From positions 620,001 through 684,000 of the forward strand of contig NZ_CP015225.1 of NCBI RefSeq assembly GCF_001623525.1: DNA of 64,000 bases, in the 5' to 3' direction. The notes beneath the pieces were generated by a model, which worked only from the letters and a program-made list of their open reading frames with translations, had not been told where the DNA came from and did no database searches. The number at the start of each line of letters is the position of its first letter. Positions within the stretch are counted from its first letter, which is position 1. A program made the translations under genes and the position numbers. Of this stretch, positions 55,130 through 64,000 are shown in pieces. Source of the stretch: Pseudomonas fluorescens. GTDB taxonomy: Bacteria > Pseudomonadota > Gammaproteobacteria > Pseudomonadales > Pseudomonadaceae.

Positions 55130-56100
55130 TGCTCGATCCTGCGCGCAGTTACGATTTGATCGGTGACGTGCACGGATGCGCCCTGACCCTGGAACACCTG
55201 CTGGACCGACTCGGTTACCACAAGCAGGGCGGGGTCTGGCGGCATCCGTCGCGCATGGCTGTGTTCCTGGGGGACATCATCGACCGTGGCCCGCGGATTC
55301 GCGAGGCGCTGCACATCGTCCACGACATGGTCGTGGCCGGCCAGGCGCTGTGCATCATGGGCAACCACGAGTTCAATGCCCTGGGCTGGAGCACACCGGC
55401 ATTGCCGGGCAGTGGCCAACGCTACGTGCGCGAACACACGCCACGCCATGCCCGCCTGCTCAACGAGACCCTGACTCAGTTCGAGCAGCATCCCGGCGAT
55501 TGGCATGACTTTCTCAAGTGGTTCTATGAGCTGCCGCTGTTTGTCGACGCCGGCCGGTTCCGGGTGGTGCATGCCTGTTGGGACTCCGGCCTGATCGAAC
55601 CACTGCGTGGCCTGTTCCCGGATGGTTGTGTCGACGAACATTTCCTCCAGGCCTCGGCGCAACCGGGCAGTTTTGCCTGCACGGTATTCGATCGTTTGCT
55701 GCGCGGCACCGACATGCGTCTGCCCCATGGCCTGACGCTGACCGGTGGCGATGGCCTGACCCGTTCGTTTTTCCGCACCAAGTTCTGGGAAGACAACCCG
55801 CAGACCTACGGCGACATCGTCTTCCAGCCCGACGCCTTGCCGGAACCGGTGGCCCGTACGCCACTGTCGCCGGATGAAAAAAACAACCTGCTGCGCTATG
55901 GCGTCCATGAACCGTTGCTGTTCGTCGGCCACTATTGGCGCAGCGGCAAGCCAGCGCCCATTCGCCCGAACCTGGCCTGCCTGGATTACAGCGCGGTGCT
56001 CTACGGCAAGCTGGTCGCCTATCGCCTCGACCAGGAAACCCGCCTGGATCCGCACAAGTTCGTCTGGGTCGATGTCGAGCGGCCGGAGGTGCTGCAATGA
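55129..56100 (+). CDS. Calcineurin-like metallophosphoesterase
   Basis: 323 aa. The metallophosphoesterase motifs are complete: GDVHG (about 12-16), GDIIDRGPR (about 48-56), MGNHEFNALG and later HACWD and VGHYW. This arrangement is of the PPP/ApaH-like type, although it is not ApaH itself. The substrate is unknown; coupling to nadK makes a nucleotide or NADP-related phosphatase an attractive but unproven idea. It overlaps nadK by one base and the rhomboid gene by four. Confidence 0.88.
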   Translation: MLDPARSYDLIGDVHGCALTLEHLLDRLGYHKQGGVWRHPSRMAVFLGDIIDRGPRIREALHIVHDMVVAGQALCIMGNHEFNALGWSTPALPGSGQRYVREHTPRHARLLNETLTQFEQHPGDWHDFLKWFYELPLFVDAGRFRVVHACWDSGLIEPLRGLFPDGCVDEHFLQASAQPGSFACTVFDRLLRGTDMRLPHGLTLTGGDGLTRSFFRTKFWEDNPQTYGDIVFQPDALPEPVARTPLSPDEKNNLLRYGVHEPLLFVGHYWRSGKPAPIRPNLACLDYSAVLYGKLVAYRLDQETRLDPHKFVWVDVERPEVLQ

Positions 56101-56969
56101 GTGTCGTCGCGGTTTTGCGTCTGCCCCTGGCAGCGGACTTGAGTGGCTTCGTCAAGCTGCTGCAACGCATGCAGGTACCCCATCGTGTCAGCGAAGAGGC
56201 CGGCGAGCAGGTGCTCTGGGTACCGGATGAAATCAGTGAGGATGTGCGTTCGTTGTACGCACGTTTTCCCGCCGGCGATCCCGATCAGCAGTTGGAGCTG
56301 CCCAACACGGGTGGCACTTCCCGGCGAGCGGGGTTCGTCCAGCAACTGACGCGCAGTCCAGTGACGGCCGTGGTGTTGTTGCTGAGCCTGATCGTCAGCG
56401 CGGTCACCCTGCTGGGGGAGAATCTTGAGATCCTGCGCTGGCTGACCTTCCTCGAGTTCCGCGTCGTTGGCGACTACATCCAGTTCACGCCGTTGGCCGA
56501 TAGCCTGGCGGCGGGGCAGTGGTGGCGCCTGGTGACGCCGATGCTGATTCACTTTGGCTTTCTGCACATCGCCATGAATGGCATGTGGTACTGGGAACTG
56601 GGACGGCGGATCGAAGCGCGCCAGGGCGGCATCAACTTGTTGGGGCTGACGCTGCTGTTCAGCCTCGTCTCCAATTTTGCCCAGTACTTTTTCAGCGGCC
56701 CGACACTGTTCGGTGGGTTGTCGGGGGTGTTGTACGGCTTGCTGGGCCATTGCTGGATCTACCAACTGCTTGCACCGAACCCGGCCTATCACTTGCCCCG
56801 CGGGGTGTTGGTGATGATGCTGGTGTGGTTGCTGCTGTGCCTGTCCGGGCTGGTTTCGCTGATCGGTTTCGGTGAAATCGCCAATGCGGCTCACGTCGGC
56901 GGGCTGCTCGTCGGGTGCTTCACGGGGTTGTTGGGCGGGCTGTTCGCTCGTCGTAAAATGGCCCTTTGA
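56097..56969 (+). CDS. glpG: Rhomboid-family intramembrane serine protease
   Basis: 290 aa. A cytosolic N-domain (about 1-85) precedes six helices. Catalytic residues: Ser209 in FGGLSGVLYGLLGH and His266 in NAAHVGGLLVG; HFGFLHIAMNGMWYWELGRRI is the typical L1/oxyanion region. It cleaves helices of membrane proteins; natural substrates are unknown. The symbol is by similarity in layout to E. coli GlpG. The start overlaps the phosphoesterase stop by four bases. It is followed by the DUF1315 gene. Confidence 0.92.
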   Translation: MSVVAVLRLPLAADLSGFVKLLQRMQVPHRVSEEAGEQVLWVPDEISEDVRSLYARFPAGDPDQQLELPNTGGTSRRAGFVQQLTRSPVTAVVLLLSLIVSAVTLLGENLEILRWLTFLEFRVVGDYIQFTPLADSLAAGQWWRLVTPMLIHFGFLHIAMNGMWYWELGRRIEARQGGINLLGLTLLFSLVSNFAQYFFSGPTLFGGLSGVLYGLLGHCWIYQLLAPNPAYHLPRGVLVMMLVWLLLCLSGLVSLIGFGEIANAAHVGGLLVGCFTGLLGGLFARRKMAL

Positions 56970-57014
56970 CCGGCACCTGTGCCTTTTGAGAATGCGCAAT
57001 TGCGCGGAGAACCC

Positions 57015-57275
57015 ATGGCTTCCTTCAACGAAATGATCCAGAACATCACTCCCGACATCTACCGGAGCCTGAAACTGGCGGTGGAAATCGGTAAATGGGC
57101 CGATGGCAACAAGCTCACCGCCGAGCAGCGCGAGCTGTCGCTGCAGGCGATGATCGCCTGGGAAATCCAGAACCTGCCCGAAGACGAGCGCACCGGTTAC
57201 ATGGGGGCGCAGGAATGCCATTCGAAGTCCACTGAAGTGCCGAATATCCTGTTCAAGTCGGACGCCATCCATTGA
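57015..57275 (+). CDS. DUF1315-family small protein (YeaC-like)
   Basis: 86 aa. It starts MASFNEMIQNITPDIYRSLK and continues with AVEIGKWADGNKLTAEQREL, then LQAMIAWEIQNLPEDERTGYM, the DUF1315 pattern. No function is known. The ATG at 57015 follows GCGGAGAACC. Its stop overlaps the TTG start of the next gene (TTGA), and in P. aeruginosa, as I recall, the same pair is adjacent. Confidence 0.85.
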   Translation: MASFNEMIQNITPDIYRSLKLAVEIGKWADGNKLTAEQRELSLQAMIAWEIQNLPEDERTGYMGAQECHSKSTEVPNILFKSDAIH

Positions 57276-58102
57276 TCGAGATTGGCCGCGGTGCAATCAG
57301 CAAGATGTCGGCGCGCCTTGACGGGCCGACCGTTCAATACGCCTTTCGCCTGGGCGATGTCGAGGTGCCGGTCAACCCGTTGATCGGCAGCACGGTGCGC
57401 CTGGAGTACCTCGGTGCGATCCACTGCACCCATTGTGGACGCCGGACCAAGACCAGCTTCAGCCAGGGATATTGTTACCCCTGCATGACCAAGCTGGCCC
57501 AGTGCGACCTGTGCATCATGAGCCCCGAGCGTTGCCATTACGAGGCGGGCACCTGCCGCGACCCGGCTTGGGGCGAGCGGTTCTGCATGACCGATCATGT
57601 GGTCTACCTGGCCAATTCCTCGGGCGTGAAGGTCGGCATCACCCGCGCCACGCAATTGCCGACCCGCTGGTTGGACCAGGGGGCAAGCCAGGCGCTGCCG
57701 ATCCTGCGGGTCGCCACCCGCCAGCAGTCGGGGTTTGTCGAGGACCTGTTCCGCAGCCAGGTGGCGGACAAGACCAACTGGCGCGCCTTGCTCAAGGGCG
57801 ACGCGGTGGCGGTGGACCTGCCGGCGATCCGTGACGCGCTGTTCGAAAGCTGCGCCCAGGGATTGCAGGGCTTGCAGGAACGATTTGGCCTGCAAGCGAT
57901 CCAGACCATAGCGGACGTCGAACCCATCGAGATCCGTTATCCGGTGGAGCAATACCCGGCCAAGATCGTCAGCTTCAACCTGGACAAGAACCCGATTGCC
58001 GAAGGCACGCTGCTGGGAATCAAGGGCCAGTACCTGATTTTTGACACCGGCGTGATCAATATTCGTAAATACACGGCCTACCAGCTCGCCGTGCATCAGT
58101 AG
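57272..58102 (+). CDS. DUF2797-family zinc-ribbon protein
   Basis: 276 aa with a TTG start overlapping the previous stop. Two Cys quartets suggest two zinc sites: Cys52, 55, 68, 71 (CTHCGRRTK, CYPCMTK) and Cys78, 81, 88, 95 (CDLCIMSPERC). Then VVYLANSSGVKVGITR (110-125) and TRWLDQGAS resemble a GIY-YIG fold core, though the canonical GIY and YIG triplets are not exact. Function unknown. It lies directly upstream of pepN. Confidence 0.85.
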   Translation: MIEIGRGAISKMSARLDGPTVQYAFRLGDVEVPVNPLIGSTVRLEYLGAIHCTHCGRRTKTSFSQGYCYPCMTKLAQCDLCIMSPERCHYEAGTCRDPAWGERFCMTDHVVYLANSSGVKVGITRATQLPTRWLDQGASQALPILRVATRQQSGFVEDLFRSQVADKTNWRALLKGDAVAVDLPAIRDALFESCAQGLQGLQERFGLQAIQTIADVEPIEIRYPVEQYPAKIVSFNLDKNPIAEGTLLGIKGQYLIFDTGVINIRKYTAYQLAVHQ

Positions 58103-58115
58103 AAGGATTCGACCC

Positions 58116-60773
58116 ATGCGCACCGAACAGCCGAAGATGATTTACCTGAAGGACTATCAGGCCCCTGAATACCTGATCGATGAGACGCACCTGACCTTCG
58201 AGTTGTTCGAGGACCACAGCCTGGTCCATGCGCAACTGGTGATGCGCCGCAACCCCGAGCGTGGTGCCGGGCTGCCGCCGCTGCTGCTTGATGGCCAGCA
58301 CCTGGAACTGCTCTCGCTCAAGCTCGACGACGCCGACCTGGGGCAGGGCGACTATCAGTTGGACGACAGCCACCTGACCCTGCACCCCAAGGCCCAGGCC
58401 TTCACGGTCGACACCTCCGTCCGGATCCACCCGGAAACCAACACCGCCCTGGAAGGTTTGTACAAATCCGGCAGCATGTTCTGCACCCAGTGCGAGGCCG
58501 AGGGTTTCCGCAAGATCACCTATTACCTGGACCGCCCGGATGTGATGAGCAAGTTCACCACCACCGTGGTGGCCGAGCAGCACAGCTATCCGGTGCTGCT
58601 GTCCAACGGCAACCCGATTGCCAGCGGCCCGGGCGAAGACGGTCGGCACTGGGCGACCTGGGAAGACCCGTTCAAGAAGCCGGCCTACCTGTTTGCCCTG
58701 GTGGCCGGCGACCTGTGGTGCGTCGAGGACACCTTCACCACCCTGAGCGAGCGCAGCGTGGCGTTGCGCATTTATGTCGAGCCGGAAAACATCGACAAAT
58801 GCCAGCACGCCATGACCAGCCTGAAGAAGTCGATGCGCTGGGACGAAGAGGTATACGGGCGTGAGTACGACCTGGACATCTTTATGATTGTCGCGGTCAA
58901 CGACTTCAACATGGGCGCCATGGAGAACAAGGGCCTCAATATCTTCAACTCCAGCGCCGTGCTGGCCCGCGCCGAAACCGCCACCGATGCTGCGCACCAG
59001 CGGGTCGAGGCGATCGTGGCCCACGAATATTTCCACAACTGGTCGGGCAACCGCGTGACTTGCCGCGACTGGTTCCAACTGTCGCTCAAGGAAGGCTTCA
59101 CGGTGTTCCGCGATGCCGGTTTCTCGGCTGACATGAACTCGGCCACCGTCAAGCGTATCCAGGACGTGGCTTACCTGCGCACCCACCAGTTCGCCGAAGA
59201 CGCCGGTCCCATGGCGCACCCGGTGCGTCCGGACAGTTTTATCGAAATTTCCAACTTCTACACCCTGACGGTGTACGAAAAGGGCTCGGAAGTGGTTGGC
59301 ATGATCCACACCCTGTTGGGGCCTGAAGGTTTCCGCAAGGGCAGTGACCTGTACTTCGAACGCCACGACGGCCAGGCCGTGACCTGTGACGACTTCATCA
59401 AGGCCATGGAAGATGCCAACGGCGTCGACCTGGCCCAGTTCAAGCGCTGGTACAGCCAGGCCGGTACACCACGGCTGGCGGTGAGCGAGTCTTATGACGC
59501 CGCCGCCAAGACCTACAGCCTGACCTTCAGCCAGAGTTGCCCGCCGACCCCGGACAAGATGGAAAAGCTGCCGTTCGTGATTCCCGTGGAGCTTGGCCTG
59601 CTGGACAGCAAGGGGGCTGAAATCCCTCTGCGCCTGGTCGGTGAAGCCGCGGCAGACGGCACGTCCCGAGTGATCTCGGTGACCGAAGCCCAGCAGACCT
59701 TCACTTTCCTCGATGTCGCCGAACAGCCGCTGCCTTCGTTGCTGCGTGGTTTCTCGGCGCCAGTGAAGCTGAGCTTCCCGTACAACCGCGACCAGTTGAT
59801 GTTCCTCATGCAGCACGACAGCGACGGCTTCAACCGCTGGGATGCCGGCCAGCAGTTGTCGGTGCAGGTGTTGCAGGAATTGATTGCCCAGCATCAGCAG
59901 GGTGCCAGCCTGGCACTGGATCCGCGCCTGGTCAGTGCACTGCGCAGCGTGCTGTCGGACGAGTCCCTGGACCAGGCCATGGTCGCCGAAATGCTCTCGC
60001 TACCAAGCGAGGCCTACCTGACGGAAATTAGCGAAGTGGCTGACGTCGAGGCGATCCATGCCGCCCGTGACTTCGCCCGTCAGCAGTTGGCCGTGAACCT
60101 GTTTGAAGCCCTGTGGCTGCGTTACGCAGCCAACCGCGACCTGTCGAAGAAAACGCCTTACGTGGCTGAGGCCGAGCATTTCGCCCGTCGCGCGTTGCAG
60201 AACATCGCGCTGTCGTACCTGATGCTCACCGGCAAGCCTGAGGTGCGGAGTGCGACTTTGGAGCAGTTCGACACCGCCGACAACATGACCGAGCGCCTGA
60301 CTGCGCTGGCGGTGCTGGTCAATTCGCCATTCGAAGCCGAGAAGGCCAAGGCCCTGGAAGTCTTTGCGGAAAACTTCAAGGGCAACCCATTGGTCATGGA
60401 CCAATGGTTCAGCGTCCAGGCTGGCAGCCCGTTGCCGGGTGGCCTGGCGCGGGTCAAGGCCTTGATGGAGCACCCGGCGTTCAATATCAAGAACCCGAAC
60501 AAGGTGCGGGCGCTGGTCGGCGCGTTTGCCGGGCAGAACCTGATCAACTTCCACGCCGCCGACGGTTCGGGTTATCGCTTCCTGGCGGACCTGGTCATTC
60601 AGCTCAATGGCTTCAACCCGCAAATCGCTTCGCGGCAGTTGGCACCGTTGACCCGCTGGCGCAAATACGACAGCGCCCGCCAGGCGTTGATGAAAGGCGA
60701 ACTGGAACGCATCCTGGCGTCCGGCGGGCTGTCGGCCGATGTGTTCGAAGTGGTGAGCAAGAGCCTGGCATAA
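58116..60773 (+). CDS. pepN: PepN, aminopeptidase N (M1 family)
   Basis: 885 aa. Zinc aminopeptidase removing N-terminal residues from peptides. The exopeptidase motif GAMEN is at 267-271; the zinc site is HEYFH (303-307) with Glu326 in LSLKEGFTVFRD. The C-terminal helical domain closes the active site. GAMENKGLNIF and VTCRDWFQLSLKEGF match E. coli PepN closely. It ends the coupled run that begins at nadK; a REPIN lies downstream. Confidence 0.97.
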   Translation: MRTEQPKMIYLKDYQAPEYLIDETHLTFELFEDHSLVHAQLVMRRNPERGAGLPPLLLDGQHLELLSLKLDDADLGQGDYQLDDSHLTLHPKAQAFTVDTSVRIHPETNTALEGLYKSGSMFCTQCEAEGFRKITYYLDRPDVMSKFTTTVVAEQHSYPVLLSNGNPIASGPGEDGRHWATWEDPFKKPAYLFALVAGDLWCVEDTFTTLSERSVALRIYVEPENIDKCQHAMTSLKKSMRWDEEVYGREYDLDIFMIVAVNDFNMGAMENKGLNIFNSSAVLARAETATDAAHQRVEAIVAHEYFHNWSGNRVTCRDWFQLSLKEGFTVFRDAGFSADMNSATVKRIQDVAYLRTHQFAEDAGPMAHPVRPDSFIEISNFYTLTVYEKGSEVVGMIHTLLGPEGFRKGSDLYFERHDGQAVTCDDFIKAMEDANGVDLAQFKRWYSQAGTPRLAVSESYDAAAKTYSLTFSQSCPPTPDKMEKLPFVIPVELGLLDSKGAEIPLRLVGEAAADGTSRVISVTEAQQTFTFLDVAEQPLPSLLRGFSAPVKLSFPYNRDQLMFLMQHDSDGFNRWDAGQQLSVQVLQELIAQHQQGASLALDPRLVSALRSVLSDESLDQAMVAEMLSLPSEAYLTEISEVADVEAIHAARDFARQQLAVNLFEALWLRYAANRDLSKKTPYVAEAEHFARRALQNIALSYLMLTGKPEVRSATLEQFDTADNMTERLTALAVLVNSPFEAEKAKALEVFAENFKGNPLVMDQWFSVQAGSPLPGGLARVKALMEHPAFNIKNPNKVRALVGAFAGQNLINFHAADGSGYRFLADLVIQLNGFNPQIASRQLAPLTRWRKYDSARQALMKGELERILASGGLSADVFEVVSKSLA

Positions 60774-61161
60774 ACCGGCACTGCCTTACCTTTGTGGCGA
60801 GGGAGCTTGCTCCCGCTGGCCTGCGAAGCAGGCCTGATCCTGGTTCACTTTTGCTGCGAATGGCGAGTGGACCAAGCTCAGGGAGTCCTTCGGCCTCCAG
60901 CGGGAGCAAGCTCCCTCGCCACATTCATCACCCTCACGAATGTCTTCTTATTCGCCGTTGGCCTATATCCCCCTGGTTAACAAAAGATAACGCGGCGTCG
61001 ATTGTCAGACCTTTCGAAAGCCCGATAGGATAGGTTAGCTTCCGAAGTGGCTCTAGATTGCAGGTTTCAGGACTATGCTCCAGGACTGGCAACCATCCAG
61101 AGCCTGCTTACGGCGCCCTGAAAGGTTGAATGACCTAACAATAATAATGGGGGAAAGGTCT
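60774..61161. other. Intergenic region with REPIN and promoter area
   Basis: 388 bases between pepN and the YCF48-like gene. After the REPIN (60793-60923), a moderately AT-rich stretch follows with AACAAAAGATAA and AGGATAGG runs. I cannot define promoter elements with confidence. A GGAAAGG ribosome site is present at the end. Confidence 0.5.
60793..60923. repeat. REPIN, long class (131 bp)
   Basis: Usual arms and a divergent loop (GCCTGCGAAGCAGGCC stem) downstream of pepN. Confidence 0.92.
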
Positions 61162-62214
61162 ATGAATGAGCCTGTCATGGCTGTGGGCCGCAGCCGGCCG
61201 CCGATGCTGCGCAGAGTGGCGTTGCTGGCTTCGGCGCTCTCGCTGCTGGGCTCTGCGGTGTTGTCGGCACCGGTGATGGCTGTTGCGGCGTCGACGTCCG
61301 ATGTCATCTATTCCGTCGAATCGGCCAAGGCCAGCAAAACCCTGATGCTCGATGTGGTCCACGCCGGCCAGCGCCTGGTGGCGGTCGGTGATCGGGGGCA
61401 CATTGTCTATTCAGACGACCAGGGCAAGTCCTGGACCCAGGCCAAGGTGCCGACTCGTCAACTGCTCACGGCGGTATTTTTCGTCGATGACAAACACGGC
61501 TGGGCCGTGGGGCACGACGCGCAGATCCTCGCCAGCGATGACGCTGGCAGCACCTGGACCAAGCAATTCGAAGACCTTACCCGCGAAGCACCGCTGCTGG
61601 ACGTCTGGTTCAAGGATGCCAACAACGGTTTCGCCGTGGGTGCCTACGGCGCACTGCTGGAAACCACCGACGGCGGCAAGCACTGGGAAGACGCCAGCGA
61701 CCGCCTCGAAAACGAAGACCAGTTCCACCTCAATGCGATAGCCGCCGTGAAAGATGCCGGGCTGTTCATTGTCGGCGAGGCTGGCAGCATGTTCCGCTCC
61801 GCCGACTGGGGCCAGACCTGGGAAAAGGTCGAAGGCCCTTATGAAGGCTCGCTGTTCGGGGTCATCGGCACCGCCCAGCCTTCGACGCTGCTGGCCTATG
61901 GCTTGCGCGGCAACCTTTATCGTTCCACTGATTTCGGCGGCACTTGGGATCAGATCGAGCTCAAGGCCGCGCGCGGTGCCCTGGAGTTCGGCCTGTCAGG
62001 CGCCACGCTGCTGGCGGACGGTTCCATCGTGATTGTCGGCAACGGCGGCAGCGTCGTGCGCAGTACCGACGACGGCGAGACCTTCAGCGTGTTCAATCGC
62101 CCGGATCGAATTTCCGTGGCAGCCGTCACGACCGCCGGCAACGGCAACCTGATCCTGGCGGGGCAAGGCGGCGTACGCGCCACCACGTCCACCGGCGCCG
62201 AACTGAGCAAATGA
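61162..62214 (+). CDS. YCF48-like beta-propeller protein, exported
   Basis: 350 aa. An N-terminal signal with a long n-region (MLRRVALLASALSLLGSAVL) ends near ASAA-like VMAVAAST. The mature part has about six repeats of the BNR/YCF48 pattern: IVYSDDQGKSWTQ, ILASDDAGSTWTKQ, LLETTDGGKHWED, MFRSADWGQTWEK, LYRSTDFGGTWDQ, VVRSTDDGETFS. In Pseudomonas such genes sit before an RND-type exporter gene, as here (43 bases later). It may form a periplasmic partner of that pump. The function is not established. The ATG at 61162 has GGGGGAAAGG upstream. Confidence 0.88.
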   Translation: MNEPVMAVGRSRPPMLRRVALLASALSLLGSAVLSAPVMAVAASTSDVIYSVESAKASKTLMLDVVHAGQRLVAVGDRGHIVYSDDQGKSWTQAKVPTRQLLTAVFFVDDKHGWAVGHDAQILASDDAGSTWTKQFEDLTREAPLLDVWFKDANNGFAVGAYGALLETTDGGKHWEDASDRLENEDQFHLNAIAAVKDAGLFIVGEAGSMFRSADWGQTWEKVEGPYEGSLFGVIGTAQPSTLLAYGLRGNLYRSTDFGGTWDQIELKAARGALEFGLSGATLLADGSIVIVGNGGSVVRSTDDGETFSVFNRPDRISVAAVTTAGNGNLILAGQGGVRATTSTGAELSK

Positions 62215-62257
62215 GTCACGCCTGCAAGACGGGCACAAAAACAAGAAGGCGGACCCC

Positions 62258-64000
62258 ATGAGCAGTCATCACCAAGACAAGGCGACGTTCCTCGAGCGCC
62301 TGATTTTCAACAACCGCCCGGCAGTGATCATCATTTGCCTGCTGGTCAGCATTTTCCTGTTCTGGCAGGCCACGCTGATCCGGCCGTCCACCAGTTTCGA
62401 AAAAATGATCCCCCTCGAGCACCCCTTCATCCAGAAGATGCTCGAGCACCGCAATGACCTGGCGAACCTGGGCAACACGGTGCGCATTTCCGTGGAGGCG
62501 ACCAACGGCGATATTTTCTCCAAGGAATACATGGAGACCCTGCGCCAGATCCATGACGAAGTCTTCTACATCTCCGGCGTCGATCGTTCCGGACTGAAGT
62601 CGTTGTGGAGCCCAAGCGTGCGCTGGACCGAAGTGACGGAGGAGGGCTTCGCTGGCGGTGAGGTGATTCCCCAGAGCTATAACGGTTCGGCCGACAGCCT
62701 CGACCTGCTGCGCAACAATGTGCTCAAGTCCGGCCAGGTCGGGCGCCTGGTGGCCAACGATTTCAAGTCGAGCATCATCGACATCCCGCTGCTGGAGTCC
62801 TATCCCGACCCGCAGGACCAAGGCAAATTGCTCGCCCTCGACTACCGGAAATTTTCCCACGAGCTTGAAGACAAGATCCGCAACAAGTTCGAAGCCCAGA
62901 ACCCCAACGTGCAGATCCATATCGTCGGTTTTGCCAAGAAAGTCGGCGACCTGATCGACGGCCTGGTCATGGTGGTGCTGTTCTTCGGCGTGGCCTTCGT
63001 CATCACCCTGATCCTGCTTTACTGGTTCACCAACTGCATGCGCAGTACCGTTGCGGTGTTGACCACCACCCTGGTGGCCGTGGTCTGGCAACTGGGGCTG
63101 ATGCATGCGGCCGGTTTCGGCCTGGATCCGTATTCGATGCTGGTGCCGTTCCTGATCTTCGCCATCGGCATTTCCCATGGTGTGCAGAAAATCAACGGCA
63201 TCGCCTTGCAGTCCAGCGAGGCGGACAACGCCCTGACAGCGGCGCGGCGCACCTTCCGGCAATTGTTCCTGCCGGGAATGATCGCGATCCTGGCGGACGC
63301 CGTCGGCTTCATCACCTTGCTGATCATCGACATCGGCGTGATCCGTGAACTGGCCATTGGCGCCTCCATCGGCGTGGCGGTGATTGTGTTCACCAACCTG
63401 ATCCTGCTGCCGGTGGCGATCTCCTACGCCGGCATCAGCAAGCGTGCGGTCGAGCGCAGCAAGAAAGACGCGACCCGTGAGCATCCGTTCTGGCGCCTGT
63501 TGTCGAATTTCGCCAGCGCCAAAGTCGCCCCGGTGTCCATTGCCCTGGCCGTGATCGCCTTTGGCGGTGGCCTCTGGTACAGCCAGAACCTGAAGATCGG
63601 CGACCTGGACCAGGGGGCGCCGGAACTGCGTCCGGACTCGCGCTACAACCAGGACAACAACTTCATCATCAGCAATTACTCCACCAGCTCCGACGTACTG
63701 GTGGTGATGGTCAAGACCAAGGCCGAAGGCTGCTCGCGCTACGAAGCCATGGCCCCCATCGATGAGCTGATGTGGAAGATGCAGAACACCGAGGGCGTGC
63801 AGTCGGCGATTTCCCTGGTGACCGTGTCCAAGCAAATGATCAAGGGCATGAACGAGGGCAACCTGAAATGGGAGACCCTGTCGCGCAATCCTGACGTACT
63901 GAACAACTCCATTGCCCGGGCCGATGGCCTGTACAACAACAGTTGCTCGCTGGCGCCGGTACTGGTGTTCCTCAACGACCACAAGGCCGAGACGTTGGAC
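62258..64000 (+). CDS. RND/MMPL-family exporter (3' part off the right edge)
   Basis: 581 residues are visible. An N-terminal helix (about 20-37), a periplasmic domain (about 40-225) and a cluster of helices starting LIDGLVMVVLFFGVAFVITL come first, with the MMPL-like DPYSMLVPFLIFAIGISHGVQ (about 290-310), then a second repeat beginning around VSIALAVIAFGGGLWYSQ. The SSD-like core suggests lipid or hydrophobic substrate export, as in MMPL and hopanoid transporters. The substrate is unknown. It is paired with the YCF48-like gene. The C-terminal half is outside the window. Confidence 0.9.
   Translation, partial: MSSHHQDKATFLERLIFNNRPAVIIICLLVSIFLFWQATLIRPSTSFEKMIPLEHPFIQKMLEHRNDLANLGNTVRISVEATNGDIFSKEYMETLRQIHDEVFYISGVDRSGLKSLWSPSVRWTEVTEEGFAGGEVIPQSYNGSADSLDLLRNNVLKSGQVGRLVANDFKSSIIDIPLLESYPDPQDQGKLLALDYRKFSHELEDKIRNKFEAQNPNVQIHIVGFAKKVGDLIDGLVMVVLFFGVAFVITLILLYWFTNCMRSTVAVLTTTLVAVVWQLGLMHAAGFGLDPYSMLVPFLIFAIGISHGVQKINGIALQSSEADNALTAARRTFRQLFLPGMIAILADAVGFITLLIIDIGVIRELAIGASIGVAVIVFTNLILLPVAISYAGISKRAVERSKKDATREHPFWRLLSNFASAKVAPVSIALAVIAFGGGLWYSQNLKIGDLDQGAPELRPDSRYNQDNNFIISNYSTSSDVLVVMVKTKAEGCSRYEAMAPIDELMWKMQNTEGVQSAISLVTVSKQMIKGMNEGNLKWETLSRNPDVLNNSIARADGLYNNSCSLAPVLVFLNDHKAETLD

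Overview
The window looks like the chromosome of a fluorescent Pseudomonas (P. fluorescens group). Evidence: GC-rich coding throughout; about a dozen copies of the fluorescens-type REPIN (arms reading GTGGCGAGGGAGCTTGCTCC and its complement); and gene neighbourhoods that, from memory of the P. aeruginosa map, match acnB-DUF1289-usp, mltD-nppA1A2BCD-fabI, gloB-methyltransferase-rnhA-dnaQ, and nadK-phosphoesterase-rhomboid-pepN. No rRNA, tRNA, CRISPR array or prophage was seen.

Layout. (1) 1-15627: a type VI secretion locus of two divergent operons. Leftward: tssB-tssC-hcp-tssE-tssF-tssG-tssH (sheath, tube, baseplate, ATPase; tssH runs off the left edge). Rightward: lipoprotein-tssK-tssL-tssM-tssA (membrane complex, baseplate adaptor, cap). 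As I recall it, this order is that of P. aeruginosa HSI-III. No vgrG, PAAR or effector gene lies inside the window. (2) 15624-31430: metabolic, transport and stress genes: a 2-hydroxyacid dehydrogenase, sdaC, acnB with a large structured leader, DUF1289, a tandem Usp protein with an Anr box, miaE, a GFA protein, the alkA-ada alkylation-repair pair, a Gly-rich exported protein, trkH, a LysE-type exporter with an AraC regulator, and a GAF-GGDEF protein. (3) 31430-34475: a small accessory island with an orphan Imm26-like immunity gene and an intact-looking IS66-family element, between imperfect 28-bp direct repeats. (4) 34500-47155: repeats, fabI, the npp/yej peptide ABC transporter with two binding proteins, mltD, gloB, a methyltransferase and rnhA. 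(5) 47357-55129: dnaQ, GNAT, LysR, a small conserved protein, an FMN reductase, arsR-arsB, DUF1853, nadK. (6) 55129-64000: a translationally coupled run (phosphoesterase, rhomboid, DUF1315, DUF2797, pepN), then a YCF48-like protein and an RND/MMPL exporter that runs off the right edge.

Most of the window is core genome. The less ordinary signals are mainly non-coding: a hairpin that appears to sequester the tssB Shine-Dalgarno, a nested stem-loop in the acnB leader, a perfect Anr box before usp, octamer tandem arrays that start exactly at the ends of two REPINs, a 13-mer array that starts inside the miaE stop codon, and three nearly identical REPINs within 7 kb. I did not find a clearly new multi-gene system; the nearest candidate is the orphan immunity gene plus IS66 island.
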